In this document: in pieces, positions 1 to 11,888 of the stretch
How the letters are laid out: every line of letters starts with the position of its first letter
Numbering within the stretch: the first letter of the stretch is position 1
DNA from: Piezodorus guildinii
Taxonomy: Eukaryota > Arthropoda > Insecta > Hemiptera > Pentatomidae
Assembly: GCA_023052935.1 (NCBI GenBank)
Contig: CM041292.1
Span: 89,263,169-89,327,168, forward strand
Direction of reading: 5' to 3'
DNA length: 64,000 nt
Notes under the pieces: generated by a model
What the model was told of the DNA's origin: nothing
Database searches by the model: none
The model's input: only the letters and a program-made list of their open reading frames with translations
Position numbers and translations under genes: made by a program

Positions 1-1757
1 CGCCGAGCAAGATCATTATGGCAGCGCACCCGACACCCAACAGATCGCCGCTCCTATAACTTCTATTGTAGACAATTGAAGAGGAGTTGGCGAACTTCCG
101 TTCCCAGTCCTTTAATTCCTACCTCTCCTCTCTATCAGCTCGTGATAATTCCCTGTGGAATGTCACGAAAAAGATCCTAAAATACCATCATGTTTCCCAT
201 CCTCTCCGACGTGGTGATGACTCCTGGGCTGCGTCTGATGAAGATAAAGCCGAGGAATTCGCCACACACCTCTCCAAAGTATTCACTCCTCACCCGGAAT
301 CCCACATCAATCACACCGCAAAAGTGCAAGACTTTCTTATGTCACCGATTCCACTTTCCCTACCTCCTAAAGCTATTAATCCCTCTGAGGTCAAATATCT
401 TCTCCAAAAACTGACTCTCCGTAAATCTCCTGGACACGATCTCCTTACTCCCCAGATCCTCCGACAACTTCCGCAGAAAGCTATTATATTCCTTACTTAT
501 ATTTACAACTGCATCCTCCGCACCACCTATTTTCCACTGTTATGGAAACATTCCACCATCATCCTTTTTTTAAAACCAGGTAAACCTTCCAACAACACTT
601 CATCCTACAGGCCTATTAGTCTACTCCCCATCCTCTCAAAAATCTTCGAAAGGCTTCTTCTAAAACGTATCCTACCCATATTAGAATCTCAAAATCTTCC
701 TTCCCATCAGTTTGGATTCCGTCCTCAGCATTCCACAGTTCAACAGGGGCTCCGAGTTGTAGACCATATTTCCTCAGCTCTTGAATGCAAAGAGTATTGT
801 TCTGGTGCGTTTCTGGACATTGCGCAAGCTTTTGACCGGGTATGGCACACTGGATTACTCTTCAAGCTGAAAACCCATTTACCCCAGTCCCTATACCTCA
901 TTCTCCGATCCTATCTCTCGAACCGTTCCTTCCGAGTTCGCTGTGGTGAAGAATTTTCTAACCTTTATCCCGTTGAGGCCGGTGTTCCTCAAGGCAGCGT
1001 CTTGGGACCCATCCTCTACATCCTTTACACTGCTGATATTCCTACACATCCTGATACCTTTCTGGCAACTTTTGCAGACGACACCGCCATCCTATCATCC
1101 AGTTCCAATCCTGAAACAGCATCCTTAAACCTTCAGAGACACCTTTTCCTTATCGAACACTGGTGTAATAACTGGCGTGTAAAGGTGAACGAAGCCAAAT
1201 GTAAACACATAACCTTTACTCTTAGACGAAAATCCTGTCCGCCAGTTTATTTCAACTCATTACCGATTCCTCTCTCAGATACAGTCCGGTATCTTGGCTT
1301 ACTGTTAGACAAAAGATTGACTTGGAACCCACATACAAGACTTAAAAGACAAGAACTCAACCGACGATTCGGACAGTTATACCGACTACTCAACAGAAAA
1401 TCTGAACTTACAGTTGAAAACAAATTATTAATCTACAAGACAATACTGAAGCCCATCTGGACCTACGGACTTGAACTGTGGGGGACAGCTAAACGTTCTA
1501 ACATCAAACGCATTCAATCCTTTCAATCCAAAGTCCTCCGTACAATAGTAAATGCTCCTTATTATGTCTCCAATTATACCTTGCACCACGACTTTAATGT
1601 TCCATTTATTTCAGACCTAATTCCATCCAAATTTTCCAAATTCCACCAGAACCTCATTCATCATCCTAATCCTTTAGCTCAATCCCTATCCAGCTCCACT
1701 CATCCATACAACCCACCTAGAAGGTTGAAACGGCAGTGGCCCCGCGACCTTTTGTAA
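1..1757 (+). pseudogene. Jockey ORF2 reverse transcriptase, frameshifted
   Basis: ORF2 of a Jockey-type LINE: copies element RNA into DNA at the insertion site. Bases 1 to about 85 read in frame 1 (RRARSLWQRTR...YNFYCRQLKR), the usual linker before the RT domain. From base 87 the reading continues in another frame for 556 codons, so a frameshift lies near 80-90. No ATG is present there; the frame opens at TTG and is not a true start. RT motifs in order: SPGHDLLTP, YRPISLLPILSK, QFGFRPQHST, FLDIAQAFDRVWH, GVPQGSVLGP, and the catalytic FADD at residues 329-332 of the 87-1757 frame. The frame ends at TAA with RRLKRQWPRDLL. Apart from the shift the domain is intact, suggesting a fairly young copy. 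Confidence 0.88.
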
Positions 1758-2019
1758 ATATATTGGAGTTCTAGCACTGGCTAGATTCTCCACTCAATGT
1801 GATGTATGTATGAGTGTGTGTATGTGTATATAGGTATAAGTGAATTATTGACTTTTGTATTGATTCATTATTGTGTATATATTTTATTGTAATTTTATGT
1901 TGTGTAAATATTGTATGAATGTAGTATGTTTGATATCATTCAGCAATACTATTAATGTCCAAATTGGGACAGATTGTAAAATTTTCTCAATAAAAATTGT
2001 TATTACTAAAAAAAAAAAA
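1..2019 (+). mobile_element. Jockey-clade LINE, 3' part (5' end outside window)
   Basis: Non-LTR retrotransposon entering the window from the left. It holds the reverse transcriptase half of ORF2, a 3' untranslated region of about 250 bases with AATAAA near 1989, and a 12-base poly(A) tail at 2008-2019. It is followed directly by sequence of the RepA repeat, so it probably inserted into a RepA copy. The 5' end and the left TSD lie outside the window. Jockey clade is inferred from the RT layout and the C-terminal RRLK-x-WPRDLL ending shared with the other copies in this window. Confidence 0.88.
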
Positions 2020-2260
2020 CTTAAGGAGAAAATTGCAAAAAATGTAGTTGTATAATACACTGTTGGAAAGCTATTATCTTATACACTAATTTGTAAAAGT
2101 TAATGGAGAGTGATAAAAAGCCGATATAACTGATTGCTGTAGATAATAATATAATATATTATTTAATAAAACATATGCTTCTATGGAAACTCAATGTAAT
2201 TAATTCGGTTACTTTATTACTTCCACGTATGTTTTCATCTAAGCGAAAGTTTACCTTTAT
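2020..2260 (-). repeat. RepA fragment
   Basis: Directly after the Jockey poly(A). The motifs TTGGAAAGCT, GGAGAGTGATAAAAAGCCG and AATAAAACATATG occur in the same order as in the other minus-strand RepA copies (for example 52620-52760). Truncated by the LINE on its left. Confidence 0.7.
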
Positions 2261-2459
2261 CTTAGTTTAATTAAAACGCATAAAATACAATTCAAGAAGA
2301 GAAGTAAAGCAAATTTATTTTGACGTGGGCATCAGGTTTTTAATGGCGAAAATTTTGAATTTACAAAAGTTAATTTTTCGTCTATTCCAATAATTTTGTT
2401 GTTCAAATAATATAAATGCAGATGTAGATCATAAAGGAAATTAAAAGAATCAATACTGA

Positions 2460-2665
2460 ATGAGGGCTGGCTGGAGAGCATGCGCTACTGGACACACCCC
2501 TGGAAGGGAGGAGCTCCAGGCGCTGCATTGACCCATGACCTGCCCTAACCGTCTGTACTTAAAGCGGTCGGCTCACTCCTGCTCTAGGGCTTGGGCTGAC
2601 TGCGTTGTCTCTCTTGTAGGTAAGTGATCAAGTCTTCAAGTTGGCTCTGTAAGCAGGCATGGTAA
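2460..2665 (+). promoter_or_regulatory. GC-rich promoter-like island, possible first exon
   Basis: A block of about 200 bases clearly richer in G and C than the surrounding DNA. It contains a weak TATA-like CTTAAAG near 2556, a strong splice-donor match TGTAG|GTAAGT near 2620, and ATG|GTAAGA near 2660. The ATG|GTAAG form matches the first-exon ends of the two cuticle genes, so this could be the 5' end of another plus-strand gene. I could not find downstream coding exons. Evidence is composition and short motifs only. Confidence 0.3.
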
Positions 2666-4417
2666 GATTCCTTACTTTACTGCTGAATAACAATAAATAT
2701 AATATATTCATTAAAATAAACTACTCCCAGAAACATTGCATTAAGCTTGATATTATTTTTTTTATATTTGTCAATCAATAATATTTCAAAATTTTCATTG
2801 ATATATTTAAATATCAATGATTTAAAATAGTTTTAATTTTTATAAACGTTATTTCCCGTCCATCTGAAAGCAAAATGTTATTAGGATACAGTCTAGTTTC
2901 AGGTCGAACTTCAATGCGAAAACACAATGCAGAAATATACACCTTCTGTTATAAATTTATAATTCTTAACCCTGGTCTCAGTATTTTCGATGAAGAAAAT
3001 TATATGGTGAGTCTTGAAGGTAGGTATCTAACTTGTGCAATGGTACTACAATATTTAAATATGTTAAGGAAATAGTGTTTGTCATTTATTCAAATGAATA
3101 TGGAAGTTAAGTATCAAAATCAATGCTGAAGATGCATTATTATCAATTCCTTACAAGTTTTACTAATTAAATATATATATACTCTTCTTCAATCAGAAAA
3201 GTTTAATTTTTCAAAGTATTTCAATTTCAATAATTTTTCTAAAAACTAAATTTCATCAAGTTTCTTTATAAGATATTAATAATGTTACAATAAATAGAAT
3301 TATAATTTAATCCAGTCATTCAGCCAGTAAGTTGTGATATATTGTTGACTGAGATGGTGCAATACTTTCAGCTACGAGTATATACACAATATACAGTACA
3401 TCGAGATCACTCAATATTTTCCCAAAAAAACTTTCTTTATTCACAATTCTTCCTCATTCTGAATGAAAGTCGATATCTTGCACATTTTTTTTACTCAACT
3501 TTGAAGTTGACTTCTACTTTCAGAGTTTACTAAGGCTTGGGATGAAAGGAAACTTGTCATCCAGATGCTTAGTGCGCATCAGTTTCTTTTGACCTTGTAT
3601 GATAAAGTTTGAGTTGAGGATTTTCTACCTAGCCCAAACACTATTTGGTATCTTTTGATCGTTACTGCCTTTCCATCGATTAGTTAAAGAACCAATACGC
3701 AGTAGTTTTACGTGTAACAAAATTGAGATTTTGCAGTCACTACCCCTAAACCTTATTAAACTATCAATGGTACCATATCATTACATTGACATTTTTCCCC
3801 TTTTGAATAATATCTTAAAATTTTATTGTCATTTCCTTCAAACATTCAATTATGCTTTCTCCGTTTCAGAAAGTGGTGTTAAAACTAATAATCTCTTTTT
3901 TTCATTTCTATTCTCAATCAATCCCTCTTTCATTATGACAATATATTTCGAATTTTAGGGGGTGTATAATAGATCTTCAATTACGGTAATTTAAAAATTT
4001 GGTTTTCTAAAATCGCACTTAGAATACCTACTTGTCCAGGTTTCTCCAATAATTATTCTCCTCTTCCACATTTACAACTACCGAACTCTTTCTTATATCC
4101 GATTTGGACCTACATTCCAATTCGTCCTTACATAAATCAATAAATACTTACATGCACCAACTTCCTTTGAGACCAACCCATTATTCACAACCTACAGATA
4201 ATAAGCTTGATATGTTTATCATATACTTTCCCTTAAAATCTATGTTCTTCACTAAATCCTAAACCTTTCTTTTGTTTCCACCATTTTGAAAAATGTTCTG
4301 CAGTGTCATATCGAAAAGATGGCGATTTAAATCATCAAGTTGTCACTGAAATGACTATCCTTCTGGAAAGGATTTACTTATTCCTCTGCTTTTATGAGTG
4401 AAATATTCCGTAGTCAC
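2666..4417. other. No recognisable gene
   Basis: AT-rich DNA. The short open frames at 2875, 3342 and 3731 show no recognisable domain, no plausible splice structure and no match to repeats elsewhere in the window. Confidence 0.6.
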
Positions 4418-4427
4418 TCCGTTCATT

Positions 4428-4602
4428 ATTTTTTTTTTTAAATTTATTTATTGGAATTTACATCAATATAATGGAATACAACAAGTAAATTTGAGTGAAA
4501 CATAAAAAGGCATGAAACACATGTAGAGAAGTTTCTCAATGGAAGGACTCTAAAAATATTCTAAACTAGAAGGTCTCGAGACCATTCGTCGTTCATCGAG
4601 GA
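4428..4602 (-). mobile_element. 5'-truncated Jockey stub with 10-bp TSD
   Basis: Minus-strand copy of the last 175 bases of the Jockey family also seen at 23941 and 59028: T-rich run on the left (poly(A) on the minus strand), the AAGTAAAT stretch, the AGTTTCTC segment and AGGTCTCGAGACCAT. It is flanked by a perfect direct repeat TCCGTTCATT (4418-4427 and 4603-4612), the expected TSD from target-primed reverse transcription. Only untranslated sequence and the last codons are present. Confidence 0.85.
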
Positions 4603-5115
4603 TCCGTTCATTTTAAAACATATTTAAAGAAACAAGGAGAGTCCAACATGTAAAGAATCAGATTTTTGAAAAAGATTCATTACATAAGTTCACACTTCCA
4701 TGTTATTTTTTGGATGATTGTCTGTGTATGAATATATATTGTAGAATATATATATATTTTTTGTAAGTAAAAAATTAATTTATCCTGGAAATATTATTCT
4801 GAAGCTAAAACATATTAAACAAATTTTGTTGCAATTTAACTTTAACTCTTGCTAAGTCTTAAATCTATAACACTTATAATCAGTGATAATTGTTATCATT
4901 TAAACTCTGACATGAATTTCTAATTGTGAATAAACTAAAGTAACTAACTAGTCTGAACAAACTAAAATATTTAACAATACTAATACAAATTTTTTATTTC
5001 ATCATTTGTCAATCAATAAAATATTTGTTTTCATAATTAAATGGATAAGCTCGCGTCAAAATGGACTAACTTCTTAATAGTACATGTTTACGGAAATCGT
5101 GAAAGAAAATGATTC

Positions 5116-5117
<2 letters not shown>

Positions 5118-5177
<60 letters not shown>
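5118..5177. repeat. (TA)n microsatellite
   Basis: About 58 bases of uninterrupted TA dinucleotide. Confidence 0.98.
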
Positions 5178-5178
<1 letters not shown>

Positions 5179-5429
5179 CATTTAACTTTTATTTTTGATA
5201 AAATTGAATCCTGAATAAATAAATTTCAAATCAATGCCTATTAGAAACACCTTTTTTAATTAATCATAGTTCAATTTTTCATGTTTTTAGAGGAGAAAAC
5301 GCCAATTCGGTAAACAGAAAATGAATCAATTGGATATTTTTTCACTGATATAAAGGCATTTGCATAGCAAAGATTTATTTTTTCACTAACGCTCCAAAAT
5401 GACCCGGTAACAACATATTATTTAAACTA

Positions 5430-5452
5430 CACACACACACACACACACACAT
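5430..5452. repeat. (AC)n microsatellite next to a TA tract
   Basis: About 11 AC units followed by TA-rich DNA. RepA copies also carry internal AC and TA tracts, but no other RepA match is visible here. Confidence 0.9.
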
Positions 5453-6040
5453 AATATATAATTATATATATATATTAGTTTAGTCAAGATGCTTTTATTT
5501 GTTCATATTGTTTTACTAATAATAGAATACGATCGTGATTAAAATATTCACTAATGCTTACACGCGGTTGGCATACATATCTTGGATGAGTTCATTTATT
5601 TCTTAAATTGAGACGTTGATTTCCAAAAGGTACTAAAGGACATTTTTTACGAAATTGATTTTTTTACATATTTGTATTCTCAGATCATTTAGTTTTATCT
5701 AAATATTCTATTTGATGTTATCTAATGAACTCTCAAGTCCTTTAATAACGTGATTTAGAAATATCATCAATATCTTAAGATACTAATTACACATTTAGTT
5801 TCATTTCAAATCATACCAGAACATTTCATTTCATAACTTTAATATGGTTTTATTAACATAGTAAAGAAATAATTCTAGATTTTGATGCGAAAAGAATCAA
5901 ATTAGCTGGTTTAATAATATAGTAATGAGAGATTTTCGCGCTTCCTGTAAAATTCCCCAGAATGGATATAGTACCTTTTGGAAATCAACGTCTCAATTAT
6001 TTTTACTTACGATACATCATTATATATACGATACATCTTA

Positions 6041-6042
<2 letters not shown>

Positions 6043-6084
<42 letters not shown>

Positions 6085-6106
6085 ATATATATATATTATA
6101 TTATAT
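6043..6106. repeat. (TA)n microsatellite, interrupted
   Basis: TA dinucleotide tract with a few TTATA interruptions, flanked on both sides by the short direct repeat ACGATACATC. Confidence 0.95.
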
Positions 6107-6289
6107 CTTATATTACGATATTATATATACGATACATCATTTATATATAGTAAGAGGAAAAATTGTGGGACGTGAAAATTATGGAATCCTCTTTTGTGGA
6201 AAATTATGGAAGTTTTAGTGTCCCTTGATTCCAATTAATTAAGTCTACCAAAAAGGAGTATGTGGTAGATCTAGCTCAAAAAAGAAATT

Positions 6290-6425
6290 TCGCACGGAAG
6301 AGAAAGTAGGTATATATTTAAAATTTTCACCAAAATCGGCTTATTTTACGCATAGTTTGTAATATTTGTTTTCCTTTTTTCTAAAACGTCTCTATTTTGA
6401 TTAAATTCACTTCATATACCTTTGA
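6290..6425 (-). repeat. Possible RepA fragment
   Basis: Resembles the middle of minus-strand RepA copies: CACCAAAATCGGC, then a TTTTTTCTAAAACG segment, then TTTTGATTAAATTCAC. Short and diverged. Confidence 0.35.
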
Positions 6426-6510
6426 AACTTGTTTTGTTAGGAAGTTCATATAAAGTTCTAAAGAGAACAACTATAAATAAACTCACAATGAAATCAATTT
6501 GAGACATATT

Positions 6511-6513
<3 letters not shown>

Positions 6514-6590
<77 letters not shown>
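6514..6590. repeat. (TA)n microsatellite
   Basis: About 75 bases of nearly pure TA. The minus-strand open frame over it is an artefact. Confidence 0.98.
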
Positions 6591-6699
6591 CTAAGATGTT
6601 ATTTAGCTGAGCAAAGTCGTAGATAAAATTGTGTACCTTCTTTATAGAATGAATATATGGTATGACATGCATACAGACATTTATAAAGGGAAATTTAAA

Positions 6700-6815
6700 T
6701 GAAAAGTAACATCGTAAAACAACAATAACAATGTATTTAACAAATATTACAGATAATCAGTGAGTATTTACAATTGCAGTCTTTTCTCGTTTGTCACGTC
6801 CGTTGGATAGGAATC
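6700..6815 (-). other. Gene 1 predicted 3' untranslated exon
   Basis: On the minus strand a pyrimidine run ending in TTTAG precedes GATTCCTATCCAACGG at 6815. This fits an acceptor for an intron whose donor lies just after the gene 1 stop codon (ACAACG|GTGTGT at 7428/7427). Gene 2 has the same arrangement with a better donor, which is the main reason to propose it. The end is approximate; only an AATACA-type variant signal is seen. Confidence 0.5.
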
Positions 6816-6954
6816 CTAAAAAAAAAAAAATAGTAGAAATAAATAACTAATATAAATTAATATAAGAAATTATAAATTAAACGTATCAGTATTGCAAAAT
6901 TAATTTATTTTGCTTAGTTAGAAGTCTAAATATTTTCTTTGAATGCTGAACAAG

Positions 6955-7130
6955 TTGGGATGAGGGGCCCAGGGTCCGAAAGCCCGTGGATTTGATTCCT
7001 ACCTGGGTCAGTTTACATGTAATTGGCGTTTCCAAAAAAGGAATCTTGACACAATCAAGTCAGGATTGGAAATAAGGACCACTATTCTCCATAGCCTGAC
7101 TCCTCCTCCCTCTCCAATAATGGTAGTCCA
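6955..7130 (+). repeat. Possible SINE with tRNA-like box B
   Basis: Contains GGATTTGATTCCTACC, resembling a degenerate RNA polymerase III box B, in a segment of about 175 bases with different composition from its surroundings. It lies in the predicted 3'UTR intron of gene 1. No second copy was seen in this window. Confidence 0.35.
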
Positions 7131-7433
7131 TATTTAAATACTAATATTTGAAAACACACCAAATATTGTAAAATAAAATTTTATGACACGTATATACCCT
7201 CCAGGTTGTACAAATTATAATTTATTAATTGTAGTATAAGGTACATATAACGCCAAAACACCATTTTATTGGGAAGGATTCCACTTACAAAAATATATCA
7301 AAAAAATCTTTTGTTGTCCTAAGCCAAGCGTGACAGAAAACACTCGTCTGCGCCAGGAACAATGAACCAATCAGCTCCGAAAAAAAAGAAAAAAAAAAAA
7401 AAGACGAATAAGAACATTAATACACACCGTTGT

Positions 7434-10400
7434 TCAATGGTGGTGGTGGTAATGACCCCCGCTAATGGTTTGGTAGATGTGCTTAATCCTGTAGACAGGA
7501 ACTGGAACTGGGTACGGCTCGGGTACAGCGTAAGGTACCTTCTTCACAACTTCGATCGGGTACGGTTTCTCCACTGGAACTGGAACGTGCTTCTCAACGG
7601 GTACTTCAACCTTCTTCTCAACTTCGATGGGTACCGGTACCTTCACGGGTATCGGGTGAGGAACCTAGAAATCAAACTCATGTTATTTATTAGCTTGCCT
7701 TAGATCTGAATAGAAGTAATTTATCTACTTGTGATAGATGTGAAAACCTTGATAGGGATGGGTACAGCGACCGGGTGTGGGATGTACTGGGCCACCGGGT
7801 AGTGGACCTGCTTGTAGATGGGCACCTGGACGTGCTTCTCCACTTCCACGGAATGGACAACGCCTCCACCGTAAGATCCGCCTCCACTGTGATGGATAAA
7901 ACAAGATGGATAGTAAGACGTAAATTGATCGAAAAACAGCAGAAAAGTCTGTAAGGTAAGCCTTTTGAATTCTTACTAGTTGTATTGCTTAAATAAGAAA
8001 AAAACGCGATAAAATAAATATTTAGAAAAATCGTGTGTAAAGAGATACAAATGTAATCCTTCAACTGTTATTTTGGAAACAGTAAAAAATAATTAATTAA
8101 ATAATAGCACCATCAATGTAAGATTCTGTATCCTACATAAAGTACAATAATCAACAGTCTCTGTGATGAATGCATAAACAGCAGTGAATCTAAATCGCAT
8201 AGAAGATGAAAAATTCAATAATATTAGGGCACGAGCGCGCTTAAAAACTAATAAAACGCATTTCTAATGAATTTTACAAAAACAATTGTTAGTAAAAATT
8301 TTTGCTTAAAAAAAAAAAAAAATAAAAAGAATTGCATCTATGAGATAGGTTTATGCTAGGGAAGTTAAATAAACTTTTCCTTAAAACTGATTTATTGGAA
8401 GTACTCCTTTCTATTACTTTACACATTTTATTTCAGAAAGGGCTCAAACGATTTTGATCAAATTTTTAGCATCAGTGTATAATTAATGGATCGTTAGTAA
8501 TTTTAATATCAGTTACGTCTTATCGACATTTAAATGAGTCTGATCATGAAACTCGAAAACTGTATAAAAGTAAGTTATTGCTGTAGCTAATAATATTTTC
8601 ATTGATACTAAAAGTAGTTTTTTCTAGCTTTTAAAATTCTATCTTTGAAGTGGGGTGTTCAGTAAAAGTTAATTTAGTAATTTATATTCTTAAACTATTT
8701 GATGAAAAATGAATGATTCCATCAATTTTGTTTTTACTTTCTGTTCCATATTTATGAAACTTAAAGGAAGGGAAAATATTACATTTGTAAAAACTTTAGA
8801 ATTTCAGTTTGAAACAGAAATAATTGTTTTCCGTTGGAGTGTTTGTGGTGTATGGAAAATTGTGTGATTTCAGAGTTCTGCACCTGATTTTATTTTTTTA
8901 TTGTGCGATAATAATTCTCACAATTTCTGCAGAATTGTTTATTCCGGAAATCTTGTACTCACCTCAATCGTTAAGGAAAATTGAACTAATACGAATACTT
9001 GTCTACTGTGTATGTGTTCTATTATTTAAAGCAAACATTATTTATTATTTATTATTTAATTATATCTTATTACCCTTCATGGTGGTCAATTCCTCTCTCT
9101 TGCCTTTCTCCTGAAGCAGAAGCCATGGCTACCATCATTGAAACCGTAAGTGAAGCGATCTGAAAGAAATTATTTCAAATGGAACTAATGAAAAATAAGG
9201 TAATGTACTTATTTATTTTTTAATTATTAGTTTATATAAATAAAAGGTATTGAGAAAATCGAGTTTATTACTTTGTATTTCATAATACCTTCGGTTATGA
9301 AGAGGTGTTCAATTACACTATGAATTCCTTTTTAACATTTCGAAGAACCTGAGCAATTCATTTACATGAAGATTTACATATATTTACTATCTCGAATTTC
9401 TTCGAAAATATGCTTTAGTTCACAATAATAAAGTTAGATATACTCAGAGCTCTTCTAAAATACCAGTGCGAAAATGCGAAACACCGCTCAAATTATTTCA
9501 AATCATCAACTAGATTAATAGAAATCTCAAAAATAATAGAAAGAAGAATGATAAATAACAGCTGCAGATTTAAGAAATGTCATACTAGACAATTATTACC
9601 AGACAATTACAGCCTCAGTCGCCAATATATATAGTATATATATAGTAGTGGCAAAATATACGAGCATTTAAGTACCATGTTTACAAAACTAATGTAAATA
9701 TTATTTATTTTTGGTCGATCAAGAACAGAAATTGAGTTGTAATTTTCAATATATGTTTGTAGAAAGAATTGAAAGGAATTTGGTCCGTCCGTCTTAGGGC
9801 TTTTCTCCGATAATATAAAGTCGATTTCAAAGGTTACTCCAAACTATACATTATTATCTGTCCTTATGATTTATGAAAGGTTTATTTGTAAAAATCGCGA
9901 AAAGTGTGGTGTTCTAGAATCAGTAAATCGAGAAACAAAAAACTCAGCAATGCCTATAGATGATACACTTGTATTGCTATCGGAATTAATAAAGGAAAAA
10001 TTAAAAATGTCCTATATAATAAACACTTTTGATAGACTAATAAGCCAATGCAATATGAAAAGTGGAAAAACATAATATTTTTTATATAATTAATCTTATT
10101 TTAGACATATGTCAATTTGAAAATATTAGCCTCTTTGTAATAATTTGCTGGTTTCTAAATTTGTATTTACCTCAATGTTGATCGATTGATATTTTGAATT
10201 TAATAGAAATCATCTCCATATTACCATAACTAGCTTTGATTAAAATTAACAACTATCATTAGAACTGTGGTTTACTAATATAATTCCTTCCAATGAACTG
10301 TATTTCGAATCTAAAGTGAGGAGACGTATCGCGATATGATGGTGGAAATTTTTGAATTTAGTTTTCACCGGAAATACACGGTTTAGAGTTTCCTGAGTCC

Positions 10401-11310
10401 AAATGAATAAGTCACGCAAAATGGTGTGCGTGTGTGTATGGTAGGCTTAGGACAAAACCGAAAAGTCGTACGAAACTGAAATTACAAACTTAACAGAACT
10501 ATATGCTTGGAATATTACAGCAACGTTTTACAAAAAAGCGACGAAGTAGAAGTGCGAATTTACCCCACTTTTTGTTCAAAACCTGCAGTAAATATTTCGA
10601 TTAAACTCACTTTATTGATGTAAAATTAAATTTGCTTTAATTTTATGTAGTTTTTATTCAGATTGGAATAGTGGGACAAAGCTTAAATTCCATATTTTCA
10701 AAATTTCTTCTACTGAAATACCTGTAGTTTTGTTAATTAAAAATAATTAACCATTCAAACTTGTTAGAATTGAAACAAAATGGGTAAATATGTAATATGA
10801 AAAAAATTGGTAACTTTTAATGTCGAAGAAATATTTTTTAGGTTTACTTTTATATCGGCGGAAAGCTAAAGACTTTAGAAAGAATGTTATCTAATACACA
10901 AATAGTATGACAAAAAGTGCATAAACTAAGCGAATGCTGAAGATAATAATTTATTTTGTTATATTATTTAATCTGATATAAATGTTTCCATCGAAACAAG
11001 ATTATTATTTTATCAACTTGAAATTTCTAAATTTGGTTTTAATTAGAAAGGTGAGTGATAGCCATGTGTTGCTCGCCCCGGAATTTTCCTAATTCATTTT
11101 TTTAATTAACAAATTTGTGTTACGACTGTATATCTTAATAGAAATTATGAGCGTCTGAATAGTTGTGCTGCTTAGTTGTGTCAATGAAATATGAATATGA
11201 AGATGGTGAGGTAGTTTCTTTTAGTTGAGCAATCCGTTAAATGATGGTAAAGGTATTATTTTGTTGTATTAATTTTCAAATTATCGTTAGTGACTTACCA
11301 TGAGCTGCAT
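7434..11310 (-). CDS. Low-complexity Pro/Val-rich cuticle-type secreted protein (gene 1)
   Basis: Predicted structural protein of the insect cuticle or another extracellular matrix. Four coding exons on the minus strand: 11310-11299, 9159-9074, 7886-7748 and 7664-7434; all introns are GT-AG and the total is 468 nt, 155 aa plus stop. Exon 1 encodes only MQLM, ending ATG|GTAAGT. Exon 2 completes a signal peptide (IASLTVSMMVAMASAS) followed by GERQERGIDHHEG. Exon 3 adds a short SYGGG segment and a VHSVEVEKHVQVPIYKQ block. Exon 4 carries PVPVEK/PYPIEV repeats and ends in Y plus four His. An intron that interrupts the signal peptide after a few residues is a hallmark of insect cuticle genes. Composition resembles the low-complexity Pro/Val families (CPLCP-like or Vajk-like); exact family is not certain. 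Intron 1 (2.1 kb) contains a RepA copy. Paralogue of the gene at 34787-36474. Confidence 0.85.
8420..8640 (-). repeat. Possible degenerate RepA piece in gene 1 intron 2
   Basis: GGGCTCAAACGATTTTGATC and a following TTGCTGTAGCTAATAATAT segment resemble RepA in order and spacing, with much divergence. Confidence 0.35.
10330..11083 (-). repeat. RepA copy within gene 1 intron 1
   Basis: Matches RepA end to end on the minus strand: TTTTCACCGGAAATACACGG, GAGTCCAAATGA, a GTGTGTGT tract, AAACCGAAAAGTCGTACG, TTACAGCAACG, CGGAAAGCTAAAGACTTTAG, and the head GTGTTGCTCGC near 11070. Diverged, so fairly old. Inserted in an intron, so probably tolerated. Confidence 0.8.
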
Positions 11311-11366
11311 GGTTGATGCCTGGGTGTTGTGCTTGGATTGAATGCCTGTTGAAAGACTTTCCTCAA

Positions 11367-11376
11367 CTATATATAC
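11367..11376 (-). promoter_or_regulatory. Gene 1 TATA box
   Basis: Minus-strand GTATATATAG, about 57 bases upstream of the gene 1 ATG. The surrounding layout (TATA, then a purine-rich stretch, then ATG within 60 bases) is shared with gene 2, and upstream sequence including GCTTTCTCC is conserved between the two promoters. Confidence 0.75.
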
Positions 11377-11680
11377 TCGGAAGGGGTCCCCACCATGGTG
11401 CTTTCTCCCATCCTCTTCCTTTACACACACCTATCTTCTTACATCTTCGATGTGATTTCGATTTCCTTATTCGATTTCGATTCGTACATTCTAACCTCAA
11501 ACGTAAAATAAAATGTAAGTAATTATGCAGTGCGTTAAGTCTTCAACCCTAAACATCGGTCTTTAGGCGTGGAAATTATTAACACTACAGCACTCCCCTC
11601 TTGTCTTGAATTACTCCTTAAATTTCATCCAGCTTCCATTCTAGTCGTCTTCTAATGGTCAGTCGGTGAAGGTTATTAAG

Positions 11681-11788
11681 AGAGCAATATTAAAGAGCGC
11701 AGTTGAATTGTTCCATGGTTATTGTGGCAAGTCGGTATGTCCAGTTTTGTTATTTGCGCACCATGGAGCTGCAGTTATTAAACTTAAG
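11681..11788 (+). repeat. Inverted repeat IR3, left arm
   Basis: Reverse-complement match to 13621-13717; the best block is TATGTCCAGTTTTGTTATTT followed by GCGCACCATGGAGC. The 1.8-kb interval holds an R1 fragment, a RepA copy and a SINE-B. Confidence 0.8.
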
Positions 11789-11888
11789 TAGTAATCTACA
11801 GCTCCGTGTTTTCGGGATATCCATGTCGCTATATCGAGAATGAGGCGGTAGGTCCATATTTCTAGATAAGGCGTTTCAGAGCCATCTT

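Larger units (their letters stand above)
4613..6289. other. AT-rich DNA with microsatellites, no gene
   Basis: No coding sequence recognised. Open frames across 5925-6218 are read through a TA microsatellite and are not genes. Contains three simple repeats listed separately. Confidence 0.6.

Noticed and set aside
7362..7703. Plus-strand frames across the cuticle gene exons (also 34790-35257 and 35131-35361)
   Set aside because: These are antisense shadows of the Pro/Val-rich exons; the minus strand has consistent splice sites, a signal peptide and a paralogue.
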